Below, one piece after another: positions 46,881 to 53,974 of a stretch of 64,000 nucleotides of DNA (position 1 is its first letter; each line of letters starts with the position of its first letter). Both the position numbers and the translations under genes were made by a program. Source of the DNA: Glycomyces amatae (GTDB lineage Bacteria > Actinomycetota > Actinomycetes > Mycobacteriales > Micromonosporaceae); the NCBI RefSeq assembly GCF_020991375.1, contig NZ_JAJLQZ010000002.1, positions 248,001-312,000 of the forward strand, given 5' to 3'. Under the pieces are notes generated by a model that had not been told where the DNA came from, did not search any database, and was given only the letters and a program-made list of their open reading frames with translations.

Positions 46881-48692
46881 TTACGGCCCGAACAGGCCTT
46901 TCAGTGTTCGAACCGGCCAGGCGCCGTGACCGCGGCCAGGCCTGCTCAGGAGGCGCGATTCGAGCTCATCGTCCAAACACCGGCCCGCGCAAGGTCGGGG
47001 AGTCCGCCGGGGGCCAGGGGCAGCCGTACCCACAGCGTCCATCCGGGTATCGCCGTCCACGGCGTAGACGGCGATGACCGCGGCCGGATCGTCGATGTCC
47101 AAGGGCGGCTCGGTAGGGCGGGCCCCGGTTCGGCCACGCGCATAGGCCGCCGCGAAGCGGCGGCGGTGCTCCTGCGGCAGGCCGGCGGCCCCCAGGATCA
47201 CCGGCGCTCCCGCCGAGGCGAGCCACGTTAGCGCCTCCTCGAGACAGCGCAGCTCGCAGCCGCAGTGCTCGGCAGCATCGGTGATGACGACGGCTTTGGA
47301 GGCGAACCCTGCGAACTGGATCGTCACTACCGAACGCTGGGCCTCCTTGTCGCGCTTGTCGCGGTGGCCCTCCTGCCATTTCGCGAGAGGAAATCGCACC
47401 GACTCCCACAACTGCCTGTTGACGTCGACCGTCACGGGCAGCAGCGTCCGCCGATCGGCGGTCTCGTAGAACCAGGCGCCGTCGAGCGCGGCCTGCACCC
47501 GGTAGGAAGCCAACGGTGCCATCGAACCGTCGAGCCCTGAAGCGGCCGTCTCCCCGTCGATCGCGGTCGACCAGCGCAACCGAGACGGCTCGTTGGGGAC
47601 GCCGACGTGGAACCCGCTGAGCCCCAGACGGTCGATCAGGAACCGCATCGCATCCCACAGGGAACCGGCGGTGAGCTCGGCGTCCACCAAGAACAAGGCG
47701 GGCTCGTCCCGCGCTCCCACCGCAACGGCCAAGGCGTCCGGTTCGGCGGCCGACCCAGGTCGCGGCTTCAGACTCCTCCCCCACAGGGCCGAGAAGCGGT
47801 CGGTGCCGTTGAGGTGCCAGATCCGCTCGACGGCGTCGGCATTCGCTTCGAGCGTCAGGTCGTCGATACGAAGCGAGAGTTCGAGATTGCGGTCGCGAAG
47901 CCGCGGATCCCTACCGATGAGATTCGGCACGAGCAGGCTGCTGGAGATCTTGTCGGCCACGGTCATGTATCCGGCCAGTGCGTACTGTTCCCCTATCGAG
48001 GGCCGCCCCCGCGGCATGGCGTCGAGTGCCGAGTCGAACCCGGTCAGCCGGGCCATGATCTCCGGGACGGCGCGCTGGTAGGCGCCCCAATCATCGGGCG
48101 TGCCGATGCTTCCGGGACTGAGAGCGATGTCGCGGGCGGGCGAGGAGAACACGCCGTGATGGCCTTCGAGCAGGTAGATCAGCCAGTCGGCGTCACGCAG
48201 CGACGGATCGCCCGAACCGCGGATGTACTGACTGAACAGGAACCTGGTGAGCACCTCATGCGGGACGTCCTTCCTGCCGCGTGGGGCTGCCGGATCGTCA
48301 TGAAGGCCTTGGGCGTCGAGGCTGGAGGCGGCCATGCGGCCGACCTCGCCACGGTTGAACGCCACGGTGGCCTTGCCCCAGTCGTGCATGCCGCAGATCC
48401 ACATGAAGCACTGCCTCCCACGGCCGGCGCTGACGCGATCGAGGGCGTCGCGGAGGCCGCGAGGCAGATACTGGTCCCACAGCAGCGCCCCGGCCTGGGC
48501 GGTGTCGATGAGGTGGACGATCAGCGGGTACGGGTGCTGCTCACCGCTCCGTTCGACCTGGAACGTCTTGCCCAGTACCGCCTGCAGACGCGCGAGGAGC
48601 AGTCCGCGCTCGGCTTCGTCGGTGATCGCCTCCACGACCTCCATGAGGCTCATGTCGCCGGGGAATGAGGGGCTCGTCGCGGTATCGCTCAT
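46881..48692 (-). CDS. cas3: Cas3 with HD-nuclease domain but degenerate, truncated helicase
   Basis: 603 residues from ATG 48692 (an in-frame start at 48749 is possible); Cas3 usually has about 900. The HD domain keeps its motifs: His60 'PLIVHLIDTAQAGAL', His103-Asp104 and Lys107 in 'CGMHDWGKATVAFN', His145 'VPHEVLTRFLF', His178-His179 'LLEGHHGVF' and Asp247 'MTVADKIS'. The first RecA half is recognisable but ruined: the Walker A place reads 'LFLVDAELTAGSLWDAM' with no GKT; the DEAH place reads 'AVVITDAAEHCGCE'; SATLP reads 'GAAGLP'. The second RecA half and C-terminal domain are absent. A nuclease without a motor could nick or trim at the R-loop but not unwind and degrade. The frame is otherwise open. 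Confidence 0.93.
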   Translation of the reverse strand: MSDTATSPSFPGDMSLMEVVEAITDEAERGLLLARLQAVLGKTFQVERSGEQHPYPLIVHLIDTAQAGALLWDQYLPRGLRDALDRVSAGRGRQCFMWICGMHDWGKATVAFNRGEVGRMAASSLDAQGLHDDPAAPRGRKDVPHEVLTRFLFSQYIRGSGDPSLRDADWLIYLLEGHHGVFSSPARDIALSPGSIGTPDDWGAYQRAVPEIMARLTGFDSALDAMPRGRPSIGEQYALAGYMTVADKISSSLLVPNLIGRDPRLRDRNLELSLRIDDLTLEANADAVERIWHLNGTDRFSALWGRSLKPRPGSAAEPDALAVAVGARDEPALFLVDAELTAGSLWDAMRFLIDRLGLSGFHVGVPNEPSRLRWSTAIDGETAASGLDGSMAPLASYRVQAALDGAWFYETADRRTLLPVTVDVNRQLWESVRFPLAKWQEGHRDKRDKEAQRSVVTIQFAGFASKAVVITDAAEHCGCELRCLEEALTWLASAGAPVILGAAGLPQEHRRRFAAAYARGRTGARPTEPPLDIDDPAAVIAVYAVDGDTRMDAVGTAAPGPRRTPRPCAGRCLDDELESRLLSRPGRGHGAWPVRTLKGLFGP

Positions 48693-48875
48693 CTGCACAT
48701 TGGACCCTGCGGGCGACGGCCGCGCAACCGCCCCGAAGGCCCCAGGCACGCCGGGATACCCAGCGGTAACAGTGGGTTATTCACGGGTGGATCGGTGACG
48801 AAGCGGGGTGGTTGGGAGCGCTCGATTCCTAGAGCATGAGTGGCGTCAGTGGCGACGAGGCGACAGGGAGTGCCG

Positions 48876-51461
48876 GTGGGAGATCGATACGAGGCGTTCT
48901 GCATGGCCGATCCGTCGTTCTACGACGCCATGCACTCCGAGGCCACCGCCGGGGCCTCGTTCGCCGTCGCCGGGCGGGCGCTGCCCGAGGGGTGGCGGTG
49001 CACGGAGAAGGACGACTGGCTGACCGTCCGGCGCGACGGCGCCGCGCTGCCGGCGCAGGGCTGGAAGATCCACGCCTCGGCCACGATGGACGGCGCCGAG
49101 GCGGTGCTGGCGGCGGTGTGGGAGTACTGCGTGCCGCGCGGGATCCAGTTCAAGTTCCTGCGCTCGCCCTCGGCGCTGCGGGCGCGGGTGTCGAAGTACG
49201 CGCCGCGCGGGTTCTCGGGCAAGCTCGTCACGGTCTACCCCGGCGACGACGCCGAATGCGAGAAGATCCTCACCGAGCTGGGCGCCGAGCTGGAGGGCGT
49301 GCCGGGCCCGTACATCCTCTCCGACCTGCGCTGGGGCGAGGGCCCGCTCCATGTGCGCTACGGGGCCTTCGCGAACCGCTTCACGACCGACGCGAGCGGC
49401 ACGGTCGTGCCGGCGCTCGAGGACGGGGACGGCAGGCTCGTGGCCGACCGGCGCGACCCGGTGTTCCGCGTCCCCGACTGGGTCGAACTCCCCGAGTTCC
49501 TCGCCCCGCACCTCAAGGCGCGCAACGCGGTCACGGTCGCCGACATCCCCTACGAGATCGAACGGGTCCTGCACTTCTCCAACGGCGGCGGGATCTACCT
49601 GGCCCGCCACCGGGACGGGCGGCGGGTCGTGCTGAAGGAGGGCCGCCCGCACGCCGGGCTCGACGCCTGGGGCGAGGACGCGGTGCGGCGGGTCGAGCGC
49701 GAGCACGAGGTGCTGTCGCAGCTGGCCGGGATCGCGGGGATTCCTGAGGTGTACGACCTGTTCTGGCTGGGCGAGCACCGGTTCCTGGCGATGGAGTACA
49801 TCGAGGGCGAGGTGCTGTCCAAGGCCGTCGTCACCCGCTACCCGCTCATCGACGCGACCGCCGGGCCCGAGGCGTACGCGGCGTTCACCGACTGGGCCAC
49901 GGGCGTCTACGAGCGCCTGGCCGCGATCGTGGCGGCCGTGCACGAGCGCGGCGTCGCCTACGGGGACCTGCACCTGTTCAACGTGATCGTCGGGCCCGAC
50001 GGGTCGCCGTGCCTGCTCGACTTCGAGGTGGCCGGGCCGCTCGGGGCCGAGCGGCGGGCGGGCCTGGGGAACCAGGGCTTCGCCGCGCCCCGGTCGGTGG
50101 CCGGCGCCGAGGCCGACCGGTACTCGCTGGCGTGCATGAAGCTCGCCCTGTTCCTGCCGATGACGAACCTGCTCGGCCTGCACCGCCTCAAGGCCCGGCA
50201 CTTCGCGCAGATCATCACCGCGCGCTTCCCGGTGCCCGAGGGGTGGCTGGACGACGCGCTGGAGCGGATCGCGCCCGCCGCGTTCGACTACGAGGCGCCG
50301 GTGACCGCACCGGAGGCCGAGGCGTGGCCGCCGCTGCGGAGCGCGATCGCCGCCGCGATCCTCGCGAGCGCGACCCCCGAACGCGAGGACCGGCTCTTCC
50401 CCGGGGACGTCCAGCAGTTCGAGTCGGGCGCGCTGGGGCTGGCCTACGGCGCGGCCGGAGTGCTCCACGCGCTGGAGGCGACCGGGGCCGGGCGGTTCGA
50501 GGCCGGCGAGGAGTGGCTGCTGGCGCGGTCGCTCGCCCCGGCGGCCGGTTCGCGGCTGGGGCTCTACGACGGCCTGCACGGTGCGGCGTTCGCGCTGGAC
50601 CGGCTCGGGTACGGGCAGGCGGCGCTGGACGTGGCGGGCATGGTGCTCGGCGAGGACTGGGAGTCGCTGGGCGGGGACCTGTTCGGCGGACTCGCCGGGA
50701 TCGGCCTGCACCTGCTCCACTTGGGGCGCTCGCACGGGGAGTCGGCGCTGACCGAGTCCGGATTGCGGTGCGCCGAGCTCGTGGCCGAGCGGCTCGGCGC
50801 CGAGACCGGCGCTGCGAAGACCAGCGGGGGGCGCGAGCCCCTCGCCGGGCTGATGCGCGGCGGCGCGGGCCGGGCGCTGCTGCTGACGGCGGCCTTCGAC
50901 GCGACCCACGAGACCGGTTTCCTGGACGCGGCGGCCGCGGCGCTGCGGGCCGACCTGCGGCGGACCGTGGTGCGCGACAACGGTTCGGTCGAGGTCGACG
51001 AGGGCTGGCGGACCATGCCCTACCTGGACGCCGGGAGCGTCGGCGTCGGCCTGGCCCTCGACCGGTTCCTGGCCTACCGGTCCGATGAGGACCTGGCCGC
51101 CGCGGCCGAGGGCCTCGCCCTGGCGGCGCATTCGCCGATGTACATCCTGCCGGGCCTGTTCACCGGCCGCGCGGGCATCCTCCTCTACCTGGCGCAGCGC
51201 TCGGCCGAACCGCTCGCCGACCCGCTGGTGCGCCGCCAGGTCGAGGCCCTGTCCTGGCACGCCCTGCCGTACGGGGAGGGCATGGCCTTCCCCGGGACCG
51301 GGCTGCTGCGCCTGTCGATGGATCTCGCCACGGGCGGCGCGGGCGTCCTGCTGGCGCTCGGCGCGGCCATGCACGAGACGCCCGCCGGGCTGCCGCTCAT
51401 GCCCGAACGGGCCCCGAAGACCCCCGCGCATCCGGTGCGGGTGAACGAAATTCCCCAGTGA
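48876..51461 (+). CDS. Class III lanthipeptide synthetase LanKC
   Basis: 861 residues from GTG 48876, 5 nt after AGGGAG, giving the family start 'VGDRYEAFCMADPSFYD'. Domains: a phospho-Ser/Thr lyase (about 1-200, 'WKIHASATMDGAEAVL', 'GFSGKLVTVYPGDD'); a Ser/Thr-kinase-like domain with Lys about 253 ('RVVLKEGRP'), catalytic Asp about 366 ('GVAYGDLHLFNVIVGPDG') and 'LLDFEVAG'; and a LanC-like cyclase ('LYDGLHGAAFALDRLGYG', 'GLAGIGLHLLHLG'). The cyclase lacks the Cys/Cys/His zinc ligands of class IV enzymes, which places it in class III (RamC/AmfT/LabKC type). It phosphorylates and eliminates Ser in the precursor, then forms lanthionine or labionin. The gene is divergent from cas3. Confidence 0.95.
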   Translation: MGDRYEAFCMADPSFYDAMHSEATAGASFAVAGRALPEGWRCTEKDDWLTVRRDGAALPAQGWKIHASATMDGAEAVLAAVWEYCVPRGIQFKFLRSPSALRARVSKYAPRGFSGKLVTVYPGDDAECEKILTELGAELEGVPGPYILSDLRWGEGPLHVRYGAFANRFTTDASGTVVPALEDGDGRLVADRRDPVFRVPDWVELPEFLAPHLKARNAVTVADIPYEIERVLHFSNGGGIYLARHRDGRRVVLKEGRPHAGLDAWGEDAVRRVEREHEVLSQLAGIAGIPEVYDLFWLGEHRFLAMEYIEGEVLSKAVVTRYPLIDATAGPEAYAAFTDWATGVYERLAAIVAAVHERGVAYGDLHLFNVIVGPDGSPCLLDFEVAGPLGAERRAGLGNQGFAAPRSVAGAEADRYSLACMKLALFLPMTNLLGLHRLKARHFAQIITARFPVPEGWLDDALERIAPAAFDYEAPVTAPEAEAWPPLRSAIAAAILASATPEREDRLFPGDVQQFESGALGLAYGAAGVLHALEATGAGRFEAGEEWLLARSLAPAAGSRLGLYDGLHGAAFALDRLGYGQAALDVAGMVLGEDWESLGGDLFGGLAGIGLHLLHLGRSHGESALTESGLRCAELVAERLGAETGAAKTSGGREPLAGLMRGGAGRALLLTAAFDATHETGFLDAAAAALRADLRRTVVRDNGSVEVDEGWRTMPYLDAGSVGVGLALDRFLAYRSDEDLAAAAEGLALAAHSPMYILPGLFTGRAGILLYLAQRSAEPLADPLVRRQVEALSWHALPYGEGMAFPGTGLLRLSMDLATGGAGVLLALGAAMHETPAGLPLMPERAPKTPAHPVRVNEIPQ

Positions 51462-51483
51462 ACCACGACGAAAGGAAGACGAC

Positions 51484-51630
51484 ATGGCTCTCCTCGACCT
51501 CCAGGGCATGGAAGGCAAGGACGAAGTCGCGACCGCCGGGAGCAGCGCCAGCGGGCACTCCTGCCCCAGCAACCTGAGCGCGACCCTCTGCGGCGGCACC
51601 AGCGGCCTGAGCATCCTGCTCTGCCACTAG
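51484..51630 (+). CDS. Class III lanthipeptide precursor, 48 residues
   Basis: Starts 22 bp after the LanKC stop behind AAAGGAAG. The leader carries the class III recognition motif 'MALLDLQGMEG'. The core holds three in-phase Ser-x2-Ser-x3-Cys units: Ser20/Ser23/Cys27 (SSASGHSC), Ser29/Ser32/Cys36 (SNLSATLC) and Ser40/Ser43/Cys47 (SGLSILLC), ending in His48. Each unit can form a labionin or a lanthionine plus dehydroalanine. SapB has two such units; stackepeptin from Stackebrandtia was reported with multiplied units, so this is a stackepeptin-like product. Leader cleavage should fall before Ser20; no dedicated protease is seen nearby. The product is probably an amphipathic or surfactant-like peptide. 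Confidence 0.95.
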   Translation: MALLDLQGMEGKDEVATAGSSASGHSCPSNLSATLCGGTSGLSILLCH

Positions 51631-51758
51631 GGAGACCGGCGGGTCGGCCCGCCGCCTGAACCAGGCGCCGCTGCGCGGCGGCGGGCCCGGGGCCCGTCGC
51701 CGCCGGCCGGACCGGTCGCCGCCGTGCGGGGCCGGTCGGGGGGACGCTCGCGGCGTTG

Positions 51759-51798
51759 GAGGCCTCCTCGATGCCGGACACGGTGTCGGGGAGGCCTC
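51759..51798 (+). terminator. Stem-loop between precursor and exporter genes
   Basis: GAGGCCTCC and GGAGGCCTC enclose a loop that itself contains CCGGACAC/GTGTCGG. It lies in the 320-bp gap after the precursor gene, which holds no convincing gene. A partial terminator here would give more precursor than exporter mRNA, a common lantibiotic-operon device. Confidence 0.6.
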
Positions 51799-51950
51799 AT
51801 GCGGTCTCGGCCCTGTTGGCGAAATTCATGGGTCGGTATCCGGTCCGCCCTCGCGTCGGCCCGCCGCCTGGAGTTCGCCGGCACCCCGGCCGCCCACTCG
51901 CGCCTCGGGACCCACCGGTGTCCGGGGCCCGTCCGTGAAGGGAGCCGCCG

Positions 51951-53627
51951 ATGGCGACCACCGAAACCGCACCGGTCGAAGCGGGCCTGACGTTCGGCGC
52001 CGTCGTGCGCCGCTCGCGCGGGCGCCTGCCGCTCATCGGGGCGTCGGCGCTGCTCGGGTCCGCGAGCATGCTCGCGCTGCCCCTGGCCATGGCGGGGGCG
52101 GTGGACGCGATCGTCGCCGGGCGCGGGGCCGCCCTCCCGGTCGCGGTCGCGGCGGGGCTGATCCTGCTGGGCGTGGCCTGCGACCTGGTCGACGCGTTCG
52201 CCGGGGCCGCGTGCGCGGCCGATGCGGCCGCGTGGCTGCGCACCGGTCTGGTGCGCCGCGTCCTGGGCGCGCCGCACCGGGCGGGCCGCTTCGATGCCGG
52301 GGACCTGGTCGCGCGGCTCTCGGCGGGGGCGGCGGACGCCGCGCACGCGGGACCGGCCGCCGTCGCGCTCGTGGCCGCGGCCTTGCCGCCGTTGGGGAGC
52401 CTGGCGCTCCTGGCGTGGCTGGACTGGCCGCTGGCCCTGGCGTTCCTGGCGGGCCTGGCGCTGGTCGGGGCCGTGCTGCGGCTGTTCGCGAAGGAGACGG
52501 CGGCGGCCGCGCTGGACTACCAGGCGGCGCAGGGGCGCATGGCGGCCCGGCTGTCCGAGGCCCTCGCGGGCGGGCGCACGATCGCGGCGGCCGGCACGAA
52601 GGGCGCGGAGGCCCGCCGGATCCTGCGGGAGCTGCCGGTGCTGGCCGAGCACGGGCGCGCCGCCTGGCGGGCGCTGTCGGCGGCCGGCGCCCGCGCGGCG
52701 GTCGCGGGCCCGCTCGCGACGATCGGGGTGCTGGCGGCCGCCGGGTTCGCGTTGAGCCTGGGCCGCATCAGCACCGGTGAGCTGCTCGCGGCGGGCCAGT
52801 ACGCGATGATGGGCGCCGGGCTCGGCTCGCTGACCGGCGTGGTCGCCGGGGCGGCGCGGGCGCGCGCCGCCGTCGCGCGGCTCGCGGAGGTGCACGCCAT
52901 GGCGCCCGTGGCCTTCGGCGAGCGGCGGCTGCCCGAAGGGGGCGGCCGGTTGGAGCTGCGGTCGGTCACCGTGGAGGGGGACGCGGGCCCGCTGCTGGAG
53001 GAGGTGTCGTTCGCGGTGCCGGGCGGGGCGCTCGCGGCCGTCGTCGGCGCCTCGGGGTCGGGCAAGTCGGTGCTGGCGCAGGTCGCGGCGAGGCTGCGGG
53101 ACCCCGATGAGGGGGCGGTCCTGCTCGACGGGGTGCCGCTGCCCGAGCTGTCGCGGGGGGCGCTGCGGCGGGCGGTGGGGCATGCGAGCGGCCGTCCGGC
53201 ACTGGCGGGGGCGACGCTGACCGAGGCGATGGGCCCGGGCCGGAGCCGGGCCGAGGTGGCGGCGGCGGCCGAGGCGGTGGGCGCGCACGCGTTCGCGGTG
53301 CGGCTCCCGGAGGGGTACGACACGCCGCTGGGGGCGGTGCCGATGTCGGGCGGGGAGGCGCAGCGGATCGGGCTCGCGAGGGCCTGGCCGGCCGAGCGGC
53401 TGCTGGTGCTCGACGACGCGACGGGGAGTCTGGACGCGGTCAGCGAGCAGCTGATCGAGGAGGCCCTGGCGGCGAGGGGGCGGACGAGGCTGGTGGTGAC
53501 CCACCAGGTGTCGGCGGCGGGCCGGGCCGACCTGGTGGTGTGGCTGGACGGGGGCAGGGTGCGGAGCGTCGGCGCGCACGAGGTGCTGTGGACCGATCCG
53601 GACTACCGGGCGGTGTTCGCCTCATGA
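51951..53627 (+). CDS. ABC exporter half-transporter of the lanthipeptide cluster
   Basis: 558 residues behind AAGGGAG. The N-terminal six-helix transmembrane domain ('LIGASALLGSASMLALPLAM' onward) is followed by an ATPase domain with Walker A 'GASGSGKSVL', signature 'MSGGEAQRIGLARAW', Walker B 'LLVLDDATGSLD' and 'TRLVVTHQ'. Arrangement and order match the RamA/RamB (AmfB/AmfA) exporter pairs of class III clusters. It probably works as a heterodimer with the product at 53971. The Walker B end is Asp-Ala instead of Asp-Glu ('LDDAT'), so this ATP site may be the weaker one of an asymmetric pair. Confidence 0.9.
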   Translation: MATTETAPVEAGLTFGAVVRRSRGRLPLIGASALLGSASMLALPLAMAGAVDAIVAGRGAALPVAVAAGLILLGVACDLVDAFAGAACAADAAAWLRTGLVRRVLGAPHRAGRFDAGDLVARLSAGAADAAHAGPAAVALVAAALPPLGSLALLAWLDWPLALAFLAGLALVGAVLRLFAKETAAAALDYQAAQGRMAARLSEALAGGRTIAAAGTKGAEARRILRELPVLAEHGRAAWRALSAAGARAAVAGPLATIGVLAAAGFALSLGRISTGELLAAGQYAMMGAGLGSLTGVVAGAARARAAVARLAEVHAMAPVAFGERRLPEGGGRLELRSVTVEGDAGPLLEEVSFAVPGGALAAVVGASGSGKSVLAQVAARLRDPDEGAVLLDGVPLPELSRGALRRAVGHASGRPALAGATLTEAMGPGRSRAEVAAAAEAVGAHAFAVRLPEGYDTPLGAVPMSGGEAQRIGLARAWPAERLLVLDDATGSLDAVSEQLIEEALAARGRTRLVVTHQVSAAGRADLVVWLDGGRVRSVGAHEVLWTDPDYRAVFAS

Positions 53628-53974
53628 GCACCGTGGGCGGTGTCGGGGACGGTGGCGAGCGCGGTGAGGCGGACCTCCCACCCTGGGTGGGTAAGCAAGG
53701 ATGCCGCACCACCGTTCCACCCGCGACCGACAAGAACCCGCTTGCCTCGCGGCCGGGGTGGCGGGAAACACGCGGTCACGGCGAGGCCCGGCCCGGTTCA
53801 TCTCTTCACCAACGCCACCGCAGCGCACACGGCACCGCTCGACAACAGCCGTTCACGCGGCGGCTCGACCGCTCATTCGCGGCGCGGCTTGACTGTGCGT
53901 CCGCAACGCCGCTCAACCACCCAGTGGCGCACCATCGGCCGCTGCGGCCCGAAAGCGAGGTGCTCCCCCGTTGA
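53624..53974 (+). CDS. Candidate coupled small protein between the two exporter genes
   Basis: 116 codons. The ATG overlaps the stop of the first exporter gene (ATGA) and the stop overlaps the TTG of the second (TTGA), so the frame fills the 343-bp gap exactly. The product starts 'MSTVGGVGDGGERGEADLPP', is His/Arg/Pro-rich, and has no signal, membrane segment or family I know. Third-position GC is clearly lower than in the neighbours, which argues against strong coding selection. It may be a real coupling ORF or chance. Treat as tentative. Confidence 0.3.
   Translation: MSTVGGVGDGGERGEADLPPWVGKQGCRTTVPPATDKNPLASRPGWRETRGHGEARPGSSLHQRHRSAHGTARQQPFTRRLDRSFAARLDCASATPLNHPVAHHRPLRPESEVLPR

Noticed and set aside
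40290..48692. CRISPR-associated transposon (Tn7-like) hypothesis to explain missing cas1-cas2
   Set aside because: No tnsA, tnsB, tnsC or tniQ genes and no transposon ends were seen near the locus.
48846..51614. 922-codon minus-strand frame opposite LanKC
   Set aside because: Antisense shadow; LanKC has all lyase, kinase and cyclase motifs.
51631..51950. Second lanthipeptide precursor or small gene between the precursor and the exporter
   Set aside because: No frame there has a leader motif, a ribosome site or a Ser/Cys core; the stretch is GC-rich with a hairpin.
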